From the NCBI GenBank assembly GCA_019279435.1, contig JAAALK010000288.1, forward strand, positions 55,355,624-55,419,623: 64,000 nt of DNA. Direction: 5' to 3'. Numbering within the stretch: the first letter of the stretch is position 1; every line of letters begins with the position of its first letter. Made by a program: the position numbers and the translations under genes. This document shows, one piece after another, positions 32,761-43,773 of the stretch. The DNA is from Zizania palustris (lineage: Eukaryota; Streptophyta; Magnoliopsida; Poales; Poaceae). The notes below the pieces were generated by a model. It ran no database searches. It had not been told where the DNA came from and saw only the letters and a program-made list of their open reading frames with translations.

Positions 32761-33640
32761 TATGTTTATTAATCCATCCCTTTAAGTCTGTGACCCGATA
32801 GGTTCATACACTAATGATTGCTCGCCGAAAACCCTTTATGGCTCACTGATCAAAGCAGTACCTAATAGCACATATTGACCCCCGAAAGCATACAAAATCA
32901 ATTTTTCACTAAACCTTGATATAGGCACGCACCAGTCCCTTTACCACATGACATCAATCAAGCTCAAGGCGAGATTCATGCCACCCTTGTTAGACAGCTC
33001 GACGTTTCACTCGATCAAGTAGCGAATTCAAATTATGACAAACTCTTTAGTCATAGTGGCATGGCCATGCACTTTTCCAATCCGACTACCTCGAGGGGCC
33101 GGCCCAGAGACGTCTCTTCCATTATTAAGAGGGGTAAATTCCATCTTGACCGCTCACATCCCACAACATGTTTCACAACACACCTGAAAACAACCCTTAT
33201 GACTACCTTGTTACGGAATAGCGTTAGGAAGCATCTAAGTCTGTCGCTACGCATTCTAGAATCAAATAACGATCTCAGGTCTAAGGACTCTACAGGTACA
33301 CCATTTGGGATGACAACTAATGGCACATTACAATAACAATCCCAACAGTATCTCAAGTGGGTCTATCCAACACCATGTTCTCCAACATATGTCCACATCA
33401 CTGATTTGACATCTCTATGTCTATGATTTGTGAAACATGATCACCAATCAGTCGAATGTGCTAATCTATGTATCATCACTATCCCACATGATGACAAGAT
33501 CAAAGATCCTTTTTGAACGATATCATTAAAAAAATAAATAGTCTCACATAACAAGTCATCAATGCATAGATATTACTAACATCTTCCACATACACATGAC
33601 TCACTCACGCAAGTATCAAATATCCATGGTGCTCAGGTGC
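32761..33640. other. Unassigned DNA
   Basis: No convincing coding region. It starts with 'aatctcccacttgcac' nearby (32730), a string I associate with grass LTR elements, but no border or partner is visible. Confidence 0.3.
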
Positions 33641-34830
33641 ACCTCATGCTTGGGCTATGGAAGAGGTTTTGTCAACAGATCTTGTTGGTGCCTTTTTTGG
33701 TCACACGCATGGCCTAGGAGGTCTGCCTAACTCTAGTGCAGGTCCTACAATCTTAGAGAAAAGGGGTTCTGAGCGTGCCAATAAATATGACCTTGCAATT
33801 GATAAGGAACCAGAGAAAATATCATTAGTAGCAAAGCCGATCGTCTACCAAGCCGATGACTGTGGTGAGGATAAAACAAATATGAATAAATGTGTCGATC
33901 GGTCATAGGGCCGATCACCATGGTAAAGCTATCGGACTGAGCACTCCATCGGCCGATAGGATAAAGTCCTTGCTTGTAAAGGCCGATGAGTACATCGCGG
34001 ACGTGAGTATAATATAACATAGAATTAAAGATAACCTATCACCTTGTACTCCAACAGAAACTAAACTCAGTATACCAAACAACACATCCATATCATCAAA
34101 ACATCATAACTGCAAGATCGGACCTAACCAAGACAATTTCTAATTATGAGAAATCAATAACACTTCAACGCATCGGGCATACTTTATTTAGATGAACAGT
34201 ACACAACATGAACCAGATACAATAGAACGAGATGTCGGACCTAACCGATGAAGCCTTAGACTATAACACCTAATTCACATCAATCTAAGATATCAAAGTG
34301 ATACAACCTTAGACCTAGCAAATATAACAATATAAACTGGCAATCTTACCAACCAAGCCGATACCTTAAGAGATCGATATGATGCAGCCTTGAAGAATAC
34401 TAACCTAGTCGATGCAATCGTCGGGGTGGTGAGACTCACCTCTTCGCCGGAGATCGAGACGATGCAGCCCAGTTCCAAGTGCCAAGTCCCACCAAGATTA
34501 ACCTTGGGAACCCAAGGGTGGCGATGCGCCAAGAGAGTAGTTTTGTTGTGGTTGATTGCGTGTGTGTCCTTAAACCTAGCTAATTAGATACATATTTATT
34601 ATGTGGAGACTTGCCGCTCAAGTAATCTATATTGTAACCAATTCTGGATCATCTTTATCTTGTCTCACCTCTATCGACTCCTTCATATCCGACCATGTTG
34701 TAACGATATGGACAATATTCTTTGACCACCTTTGACTAGACTCTTTTGACTTTTGTTAACCATGCGACATCCTTAGTGGTCCCGGGCTTTACCAAATCTT
34801 GGCGTCAACACATGCCCCCCAATTTCGGAG
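33641..34830. repeat. LTR-like repeat with ATCGGCCGAT words
   Basis: Several GCCGAT/ATCGG words (33838-33990), one as the palindrome ATCGGCCGAT at about 33951. It ends near GGCGTCAACACATGCCCCCC (34800-34820), a string typical of grass gypsy LTR ends. No partner LTR or target duplication is found. The small frame at 33657-33908 is not recognised. Confidence 0.3.
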
Positions 34831-35167
34831 CATTAAAGGGTAACTGATGCTTCAAAATTATCGGTCATCATCACCCTCTGCCATCACGTCCTTTCAAACA
34901 TCCCTACGTAATGTATTTTCAAATTTATTATTAGTAGCTGAAATCCTTCATCTTCTAGCACTTTGTAAAACAATGCACAGGGTACCGACTCCATATCATA
35001 TCACCCTTTCTTCTTCTTTTTACAACTTTTTCTCTGGCCATTAACGACTATGATGGATGTTGCTTGGTCTAACACATCTACTTTTCTTTGTGGCGGCGTT
35101 GAACTAGGCTTCACCCCACATAGTTTTGTACTGGTGCTCTTTAAACTGAAGATTATGTTCCCCTAAT
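34831..35167. other. Unassigned DNA
   Basis: I see no gene or element border between the preceding LTR-like repeat and the - strand LTR fragment at 35168. Confidence 0.35.
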
Positions 35168-35404
35168 TGTTGGGACGACGGATTGAACCAGCAGGTTTTC
35201 TTGGTGGAGGAGAGTAATGGAATGTTGTGCGCAAACTGTATTCTTGGATCGTGTGTTATTACAACTGTAGTTGGGGGTATTTATAGGGTGGCCCTCCCTG
35301 AAGGGCCAGGTACCACCAAACCCCCAACCGCTACTCGGTTTGACATTGGTTAGCAGTACAAACAAGAATAGGTGTTACATAGTACAGACAAGAAGGTGAG
35401 ATTC
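35168..35404 (-). repeat. LTR fragment (- strand) cut by assembly gap
   Basis: In + coordinates it begins TGTTGGGACGACGG. The - strand has CCTATAAATACCCCC (35278-35288) and ends CCCAACA, which fits a promoter-containing LTR end. The rest is lost in the gap. The family is not determined. Confidence 0.55.
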
Positions 35405-36404
35405 NNNNNNNNNNNNNNNNNNNNNNNNNNNNNNNNNNNNNNNNNNNNNNNNNNNNNNNNNNNNNNNNNNNNNNNNNNNNNNNNNNNNNNNNNNNNNNNN
35501 NNNNNNNNNNNNNNNNNNNNNNNNNNNNNNNNNNNNNNNNNNNNNNNNNNNNNNNNNNNNNNNNNNNNNNNNNNNNNNNNNNNNNNNNNNNNNNNNNNNN
35601 NNNNNNNNNNNNNNNNNNNNNNNNNNNNNNNNNNNNNNNNNNNNNNNNNNNNNNNNNNNNNNNNNNNNNNNNNNNNNNNNNNNNNNNNNNNNNNNNNNNN
35701 NNNNNNNNNNNNNNNNNNNNNNNNNNNNNNNNNNNNNNNNNNNNNNNNNNNNNNNNNNNNNNNNNNNNNNNNNNNNNNNNNNNNNNNNNNNNNNNNNNNN
35801 NNNNNNNNNNNNNNNNNNNNNNNNNNNNNNNNNNNNNNNNNNNNNNNNNNNNNNNNNNNNNNNNNNNNNNNNNNNNNNNNNNNNNNNNNNNNNNNNNNNN
35901 NNNNNNNNNNNNNNNNNNNNNNNNNNNNNNNNNNNNNNNNNNNNNNNNNNNNNNNNNNNNNNNNNNNNNNNNNNNNNNNNNNNNNNNNNNNNNNNNNNNN
36001 NNNNNNNNNNNNNNNNNNNNNNNNNNNNNNNNNNNNNNNNNNNNNNNNNNNNNNNNNNNNNNNNNNNNNNNNNNNNNNNNNNNNNNNNNNNNNNNNNNNN
36101 NNNNNNNNNNNNNNNNNNNNNNNNNNNNNNNNNNNNNNNNNNNNNNNNNNNNNNNNNNNNNNNNNNNNNNNNNNNNNNNNNNNNNNNNNNNNNNNNNNNN
36201 NNNNNNNNNNNNNNNNNNNNNNNNNNNNNNNNNNNNNNNNNNNNNNNNNNNNNNNNNNNNNNNNNNNNNNNNNNNNNNNNNNNNNNNNNNNNNNNNNNNN
36301 NNNNNNNNNNNNNNNNNNNNNNNNNNNNNNNNNNNNNNNNNNNNNNNNNNNNNNNNNNNNNNNNNNNNNNNNNNNNNNNNNNNNNNNNNNNNNNNNNNNN
36401 NNNN
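35405..36404. other. Assembly gap, 1000 N
   Basis: A run of exactly 1000 N, so the real length is unknown. Any reading frame across it is meaningless. Confidence 1.
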
Positions 36405-38838
36405 CTCATCCATCTCTGAGACCTGAGCCTGAAGCACGAAGACCTCTCCTTCGAGTCGGTCCGCCTTCTCAGCTCGGGACCAAAGCCCCTCCACCTCGGC
36501 AGCCTGGGCCTGAAAGATGTTGACCTCCGCCTCGAGCTCGTCCGCTTGAGCAGCCGCGCTCGGAGCCCCTCTAGTTTAGTAACTCGGGCCTTGAGGGCAT
36601 CAACCTCCGCTATTTGGGCCTCGAGCGCCTCGACTCTGGTGGCCCGAGGGCCGAAGAGCTTCGATCTCGGCTGCCTGCTCATGGACCAACCTCTCGGCAG
36701 CGTCCGCTCGCCCGGAGAGCTCCAAAGTGCTGCTCTTGCGGCGGCGGCGTTCGGAAAGCAGGGACAGCAGTGAACCCTGCGCCAGAGCGACTACCTGCGC
36801 GCGAAGTGGCAAGTTAGAGAAGGAGACTAGGGGCTTGTCGTAGGACGCTCCGAAGAAATACCTGGCCCACGGTGTTCTCGATAGCCCGGTCGAGGTCGAT
36901 GCCGTCCACCAGGCTGAGCTCGTCTATCACCCTGGCCTCCCGCAAGTGCAGGTAGGAGTCGTGGACCGAGGCCACCCTCGACGCGAAGTCCTTGCCTTCC
37001 TCCAGAAAGGGGCACAGAAGGGGCATGCTAGAGCGCGCACCCCTCGAGCTGGAAGGCGGCCGGGGCCGGATCCCGGCCTCTCGATTAGCCTCCTCAGAGG
37101 CTTCTCCGGGGGCATCTTCTGACTCTGCTCTGTCGCCTGGCCCCGAGGTTCCCACTACACCTGCAAGGACTTCGGACCCCGCATTGGCGGCATCCTCGGA
37201 GGGTAACGGGGCCAGATCTGAGTCTCGGACAGACGTACCTGCCCAAGAAAAAGGAGTTTAGGGCTGAAGGGCTTTGATGCTTCCAAGTAAAAGGATGCGG
37301 AACCACGTACCTTCGTCCGCAGTTTCGACAGGGGCTTCCAAGGGTCGGACGTGCCCCGGAGTGCCCGGCCAATAGAACAGATCGTCTATCGAGTTCACCG
37401 GGGAACCTGCTGCCGCCACAGCAAGTTCAGCCTCAACATTGGCGCTCTCTTCGACAACCCCAAGGAGGTCGGCCAACCCCCCCCCCCCCCCGATCTAGGC
37501 TATCGGTCTCCCTACTCCCCCGCGAGCTGGCGGAGACCCCCTCCGAGGCTGGATCACGCGGAGGGGTAGACTTGGGAGATGATTCCACTTCGATAATTGG
37601 CGCCTCCTGCCCGGCCCTCGGAGCAGGCGGCGACGGGTTCGGAGGGAAAGGAGTGCTTCTGGCACCTTCGGTAGCCGGTCGCTCCAGCCGGACCGGGTCT
37701 GGGACCCTCGGGGGATCCTCCGGTTCCGTCCCGGCTCCCTCGCTGGAATACCACCATTCAGAGTGGGAGGCGGAGGAGTGGGCCGGGGGAAAGCATCTTC
37801 GGGCCCTTCGCCACCTTCTTCTTCTTCGAGGGGCGCCTGGGGAAGGGGCCGGCATCGAGGGTTTTGGCGACGAGCAACCCTGTACCCGAGGGTTAAGTCT
37901 GATAACCCTTCGAACACAATGAAAAGGCTGATAAGATCAAGAGATGGCAGATGCTAACCAAGCCGACGGGAGAGCTCCGTCGATGTTGACTCATCCTGGG
38001 TGCTCCGGAGCAACGCCGACCACTCCTCCTTCAGTGGTGGGATCTCGAGGGCCATGAACTACTCCATCAGGTCCCGCATGCTCATCCGGCGGGCGACGAT
38101 TTGGAGAAGCTGGATACGAGCGGAGACCAAGTCGGCACTGGCTTCGACGACTGCCTCCCTCTGGAACCAGATGTGACGTGGAGGTCCGGCAAGCCCAGAG
38201 CTCAGCCCCACCCGAACGTAAAACCATCGGTGCACCCACTTGGAGTACCACCGTTCGTTGATTGCCTTCACCGGGAAGGAGTCCGCGTGCCTCTTCCGGA
38301 GTTGTAAATTGATGCTCCCGAAGGCCAGCACCCGGTCGTCCTTCTTCTTCGGTTGGCAAAGGGCTTCGTGCATCTGGGCAAAGACCTCTGTCCTGCCTTC
38401 GCAGCCTTCGGCGCGCATAGCCCACTCGAAGACAGCGAGGCGAGCCATGACGTTCGGGGAAAGCTGCGGGAGCTCAAGGTGGAAAGCATCCAGAACCCCG
38501 GAGAGGAGTTCCAAAGCCGGGAACCCCAGCCCCACGTCGAAGAACGCCTCGAATACGATGGCCTCCCCCTCTCACGGCATTGGGACCGACTCCATGCCTG
38601 GCTTCCTGGCCCTTGATTCGGGGCTAAGGTGGCCCCTGGTCACTTGCTCGATAGACGCGTCCGTACTCGCCGATGGCCCTAGCTCCAGGGTCTACTCCGG
38701 GAACCACTCTGAGGCTGGGTGGAGCTCCCGTGAGTCATTCACCTCTGTTGGGCCTGAAGCAGTCGCCGCCGCCGCTGCCATTTGGCGCTGCAGAAAGCGG
38801 GGGCCTACCGCCACAGCAGGAGCACTCCTCTCCGCCAT
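36405..38838 (-). pseudogene. Antisense extra gene of Tat-B (aORF2)
   Basis: Second copy of the Tat antisense gene, more diverged than the others. The ATG is at 38838 (MAERSAPAVAVG). The conserved domain reads FPALELLSGVLDAFHLELP, QLSPNVMARLAVFEWAMRAE, GCEGRTEVFAQMHEALCQPK, AINERWYSKWVHRWFYV and SMRDLME, matching aORF1 and aORF3. Downstream come Pro/Ser-rich acidic DNA (37433-37855), a NSIDDLFYWPGTPGHVRPL segment, an acidic piece with VIDELSLVDGIDLDRAIENT, and a coiled coil (36405-36812) that ends in the gap. In-frame stops occur near 38693, near 38576 (PMP*EGE) and at 38059. Intron borders are less clear than in aORF1. It is the antisense gene of Tat-B. Confidence 0.75.
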
Positions 38839-38965
38839 AGCAAGAGGAAGCAAAAGAAGGGGCTACCGAAAGAAGGGAGCAAGAACTCGAGAGCACGCGT
38901 TCGCCGATCAAGACTGCTGCTAAGGGACTAAGCAAGTGGGCAGGAAGGGCTTGGCTGGCGGGTTA

Positions 38966-38982
38966 GGGGCTATTTATGCGTG
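38966..38982 (-). promoter_or_regulatory. TATA box of antisense gene aORF2
   Basis: The - strand reads CGCATAAATAGCCCC, about 135 bases upstream of the ATG at 38838, at the same relative place as in aORF1 and aORF3. Confidence 0.5.
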
Positions 38983-39048
38983 AAGACCGCCGCGGCTCTA
39001 GCGCTTCAGTGTCGTGCCGGTCAACATTTCGCCACTTGGTACGCGCGC

Positions 39049-40955
39049 TGAGGAGCCATGCTGAATAGCGTGGGCCTCATGGCTCTAGAAGTGATGAGTC
39101 ATTGTCAACGATAGTCAAAGAGGACTGAAGAAGAGAGGAGATCTGTTGTTTCATGGGCCGCGTGTGACTCAGGTACACGGGCAGCGAGCGACTGTCGGGC
39201 AGAGGAGGCTGCGAAGTCGGGCTGGCCCAATCCGGGTACATGGGCCAGAAGCAGTAGAAGACCCACTGGGCTGTTGACCAGGATTGACTCAGGTACACGG
39301 GCGATGAGCGATTGCCGGGCTGAGAGAGCTGCGGAGTCGGGCCGGCCCAATCCGGGTACCTGTTGCAAAGCCGGTGGAGGCTTTGTCAGTTTGGGCGCAA
39401 AACTGACAACCGTCGATCTTGTATCCGACTGTCCAGAAGAGAAGCCGTAGTTGTTACGAAAGCTGAGCTTCCGGATAAGTCATCTGTAACTCTAGGCCCA
39501 CAGTTAGTCAGTCGTGTCTGTAAAAATTCCTAAGGGCAGTAGAGTCTTTTCCTTTATTTTTGAGTCTGTAAAAACCCTAAGGGGCTGGTAGAATATTCCT
39601 AGTGTTGGGCTGCCTATAAATAGGACCCCAATCCCTAGGGTTTGGACTACCCTTTTGGCTGAAAATCAAATCCACTCTATTGGGTCACTTTTTGTCTCTT
39701 GCCTTGCCTCTCTCTTCTCCTGTTCACTGCTTGCGCCGCTAGGAAGTTTTGCTCCTGTGTTTAAATGCCTTGCTTTTAATGTTGCAGTAAATGCCCTATT
39801 TCGTTGTGTGCTGCATCTGCAAAGGTTTTAAATGGACTCATTTCATTAGCATAGCAAGTTTTCCCGTGAGTTTTGAGGCTTTGGAGGTTTCGGCTGGGTG
39901 TGTTCTTCATTCTAGTAGTACTAGTTCTTGCTGTTGCAAGTAGTACTACTTCCCTGCAGCTACAGTGTTCTGTGCAGCTTTTCACCTTCTACTGCACAGC
40001 TTTTTGATCGAAGCTGACAGGGTCTATTACCTTTTCTGGCTGTGTTTCTGGCGAAGTCTTTCTCTGTTCGAATCCCCTCAGCTCCGTGAGGCAGGTTTCG
40101 ATCTGACATCTTCGAAGCTCTCGTTCGATCTTCGATCTTCGGTGTACGTTCTGTGTTGCTAAGCTTCGAAGTATTTTTTAGAACGGACAGCATAGCATAC
40201 TTCGAATGTCAGTGCGAAGGGGCTTCGGCTCTAGCTGTTCGAAGTCCATACTTCGACAGTTTTCGAAGTTGGGTTCGAAGCTTGTAGTTCCGCTGGGCCT
40301 CGCACTGACTTTTGTGTGGCATGTCACCCTTCGCTTCTCTCTCCGAAGCTTGCTCTTTTCGGAGGTAGAGTCTAGGCTTCGCACTTGGTTTTCTGTCGTG
40401 TGACAGGCTTCGCTTCTTTGTTCGAAGGTTGCCCGTGTGAGCGTGTTGTGTTCGAAGCTTTCTGTTCGGAGTTGTGTTCGAAGTCTTGTCTTCGGAGCAC
40501 ACACTTCGAAGCATACTTCACTTCTTGCCACTTCGAACTAGACTAGAACCAAACACCTTCGGCATCTTCAACATGCTTCGCAACTGACCTCCGAAGCAGG
40601 GCTCCATCACCAACCTCCGAAGCAGACCTCGACGTGCGAAGGGGGCTTCGCCAAGTTCCGAACAGGAGACAAATTCGGACAGTAACTTCTCCTTTCATCT
40701 TACACATACTTAGATCATTTCATTGAGAAGTTTAGGCCTGTTACACCATGTTCATCTGCCTAGTTGCACTTATTTAATAAATCTCAGTTATAATCATTTG
40801 CTTCTAGGTTAGAAACCTTTAGACTTAGGCCTTTTGTTTATTCTCTGCTGCGTAGTCTTTTGAGGTGCGTTGGGTATTTGGGAACAGGCCATTGATTCAA
40901 AAGAATTTTTAAGGCGCCCATTCACCCCCCTCTGGTCGCTACTTTCGGTCCTACA
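39049..40955 (+). repeat. Sire-1 5' LTR (1907 bp)
   Basis: TATA box TATAAATA at 39615-39622. A 120-bp duplicated unit lies near its start. A dense cluster of TTCGAAG words occupies about 40080-40640. It ends GGCGCCCATTCACCCCCCTC, then GGTCCTACA. Confidence 0.92.
39166..39362 (+). repeat. 120-bp tandem duplication inside Sire-1 LTR
   Basis: GACTCAGGTACACGG begins at 39166 and again at 39286. Both units contain CCGGGC or CGGGC and end in GGCCCAATCCGGGTAC. It is repeated in the 3' LTR near 48403-48597 and recognisable in Sire-2. Confidence 0.8.
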
Positions 40956-40957
40956 AG

Positions 40958-40975
40958 TGGTATCAGAGCTTGGTT
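40958..40975 (+). promoter_or_regulatory. Sire-1 primer-binding site (tRNA-iMet type)
   Basis: TGGTATCAGAGCTTGG lies two bases after the 5' LTR. Confidence 0.9.
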
Positions 40976-41020
40976 AGGGTTTTTCCATACCTTAACCGGT
41001 TCTAAACCTCGGTAGTGACC

Positions 41021-42385
41021 ATGACGTCTCCTGGCAAGGTCCCGTCCTTGGAAGCTTATGGCTATAATTATTGGAAGACTCGCATGCGAGCCTATCTTAT
41101 GAGCCAGGGTTCGGACATTTGGGATATTTGCGTTCACACCACGTTTGTCATATTGCCAGTTACTGAGCAGGGTACTTCTGGTATCATTGCTCAGCATCTG
41201 AGCAACAGTAAGGCTATGAACATTCTATTTTCTGGCTTAGGTCCCACTGAGTTTGAGCGTGTGAGTCATCTCTCCACTGCGAGAGAGATCTGGGCTACCC
41301 TCAAGGCACACCATGAGGGAACAGCACAGGTCAAGGCTCGGCTCTATCAGACCTACCGGCGTGAATATGAGAATTTCACACAGAAGCCGGGTGAATCTGT
41401 TGAGGCTTTGTTTGGTCGTTTTCAGTCGATCATTAACAAGCTTCGGGACAACAAGGCTGAGGGTGCTCAGTTAGTCTCAGATCACGAGCAGGCGCTCAAG
41501 GTTCTCCATACCTTGGACCCAAAGATCTGGGAGATCAAGGTATCCTCTATCGTTGAGAGTACTTCTTACGATACCTTGACCATTTCTGAGTTATTTAGCA
41601 AGTTGAAGGCCACTGAGGTAGATATCCAGTTGAGATCAAATCTCACTGGTTCTGGATCAAAATCCCTGGCCCTTGCTACACCTTCTGTTGATCCCTCTGC
41701 TGTGAGCTGTGCTGGGTTCTCCTTGATGTCTATCACTGAGGACCAGCTCGAGTTGTTGGGAGATGCTGATTTGTGTCTTTTTAACAACCGGGTGCGTCGT
41801 GTCTATGATAAGAGAATGTTCAAAAGACACGGCACAAAATCCGGATGCTTTGAGTGTGGTGATCCAGGACACTTCATCGCCGACTGCCCCAAGCGCAATG
41901 GATACAAGAAGGGCACCGGTGGCAGCTTCCATGACTCCGGCAAGCACGAGAGCTCGTCCTTCAACAAGGGCAAGCCGAAGACTCGATTCTTCAAGAAGGC
42001 CCTGAAGGACTACCGGCGAGAGAACAAGAAGCGCGACAAGGCCTTCTTCGCCGAGATGGAGAAAAGCTACTCCAAGCGGTCCACGTCTTCTTCCTCTTCA
42101 TCGAGCTCAAGCGATGAGGAGATCGCCATCAGGAAGGGGAAGGACAAGGATGATCCGGCGGGCCTCTGCTTCATGGCTTTCGGAGACAAGCCGAAGAGCC
42201 GCTCACACCAGCGCCGAAGATCCCGCAAGAGCTTCTGCTCAATGGCTCTTGGGGATAGGGAAGAAAAGAGCTCCTCCGACGACTCTGATGACGACGACAG
42301 CAAGGTATCATCTTATGAGCGTGAAATTGTTGATTTACTTGAGAGCAATCGTCAGGAGTTGAAATATCGGGAAAAAACTGCTTAG
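41021..42385 (+). pseudogene. Sire-1 gag, first half with CCHC knuckle
   Basis: ATG at 41021, 45 bases after the PBS. A copia-type gag domain: YGYNYWKTRMRAYLMSQG, HLSTAREIWATLKAHHEG and FGRFQSIINKLRDNKAEG. A CCHC zinc knuckle (CFECGDPGHFIADC) near residue 285 binds packaged RNA. A Ser/Lys/Asp-rich region (SSSSSSSSDEE) follows. The frame is ended by TAG at 42383-42385, but the same frame goes on open for another 440 codons, so the stop lies inside gag. Without knowing sister copies I cannot say whether it is a point mutation or a family trait. Confidence 0.85.
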
Positions 42386-43714
42386 GGGGCTAAGAAAAGG
42401 ATAGACGAGTTAGCTAGTGAGCTTGCCGTGGCCAACAGCAGAATTGAGAGTCTATCTTCTTCCCCTTGCTTGGGTGATAGCAGTGAGTGCTCGAAGTGTG
42501 AGGTGCTTCTGTGTGACCTGTCGACTCTGAAGTCCAGGTACACAGAAAGGGTTGATGAGAGGGACGCTTTGGCCACTGAGCTTGAAAGCGCTCAGCTGGA
42601 GCTGAAAGATGCTCAAGCGACTGTCGTCGCACCCTGTGTTGATTGCCCATCCCATCTAGCTGCCTTAGCTGAGCTGAAATCCAAGGGTAATGAACATTTG
42701 AGTGATTTGGAGAGGTTAAAAGCTGAGCTTGCGCAGACTAGGCTAGAGCTTGAGACATTGTCAGTTCCACCCACTGTTTGTGAGAACTGCCTGTCTCTTA
42801 GAATGGAGTTGATTAAGCTGAAAGCCGAAAAGTCTGTCCAAATAGAGAGTGAGTGTGAGACCTGCTTGTCTCAGGTGGAGGTTCTAGCTTCCTTGAGAGA
42901 GGAGCTAGCAGATTCTCAGAATGAGAACTTTTACCTCCGTTCTATCCTGAGTTGGATCAGTGCCAGAGAGCCACAACTTGGCATGATGATCCAGCAGTTC
43001 AAGAGGCAGGATGGGTTTGGGGTAGGTTACACCTACACCAAGGCTGACTTTGAGAGTGCCATTAGCCGGGCAGTAGAGTGGAGTAAAATGACTCCAGAGC
43101 AGAGGTATCCCAAGACTCACTCCACTGAGTCTTCCCAGGCTTGTCAGCCCAAGGATGGAGTGATCCATGAACCACCTAAAGCTCCACCCAAGAAACCTAT
43201 CTGGGTTCCAAAGCCCAAAAATCTTCATACTTCTCTTGACTCTCTTCCTGGACCCTCTCAGCCCAAGAAGACAACACCAATGACCACCAAGCCCAAGAAC
43301 CCCAAGCCTCAACCACATCCCAAGAAGCCTACCTATCATTGTGAGTACTGTCAGAGAGACGGGCATCTTGCGGAGTTTTGCTTCAGGAGGAAGCGGGTTG
43401 AGAGAGCAGAGAGGGCTCGTAGTGATCAGGAGCAGTTCTACCAGCAGGGTGGTAGACTGCGTGTTCCTCGGCGCGGGGAGAGGCTGGAGGCCAGGCCGCG
43501 TCGTGTAGGTGGTGGTAGAGGAGACGGCTTTCCTGCCCATGCTCTAGTTGGTGGTGTCCGTTCCAGCAGAGCTCCAAACCGTATTGGCTATGGTTCTGGA
43601 CCTCGTGGCCGCAGGGTTATACAGAACCGAGGACCGCGCTTTGAGCCGCGTGTTGGTCCAAACTCTTTTGATGGCTTTCGCTTTCCATCTTTTGAGCAGA
43701 TGGCTCGACACTAG
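42386..43714 (+). pseudogene. Sire-1 gag, second half with coiled coil and second CCHC knuckle
   Basis: In the same frame as the first half. A long coiled-coil region (IDELASELAVANSRIESL, ATELESAQLELKDAQ, LERLKAELAQTRLELE) with repeated CxxC pairs is followed by a Lys/Pro-rich linker and the knuckle CEYCQRDGHLAEFC near 43345. An Arg/Gly-rich tail follows, ending at TAG 43712-43714. Large gags with two knuckles occur in Sireviruses. Pol then continues in another frame, which may be the normal gag/pol border for this group. Confidence 0.82.
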
Positions 43715-43773
43715 TTTAGCTCTTTTGCTAAACCTGGTGCCGGACCATTTGCTCCCACTTACAGACACTGATT

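Noticed and set aside
33657..33908. An 83-codon + strand frame
   Set aside because: No recognisable domain; it is in LTR-like DNA with GCCGAT words.
35331..36682. Very long reading frames on both strands across 35405-36404
   Set aside because: They are produced by 1000 N; no sequence is known there.
39077..39368. Repeated - strand peptide frames at the start of the Sire-1 LTR
   Set aside because: They reflect a 120-bp tandem duplication inside the LTR, repeated in the 3' LTR; not coding.
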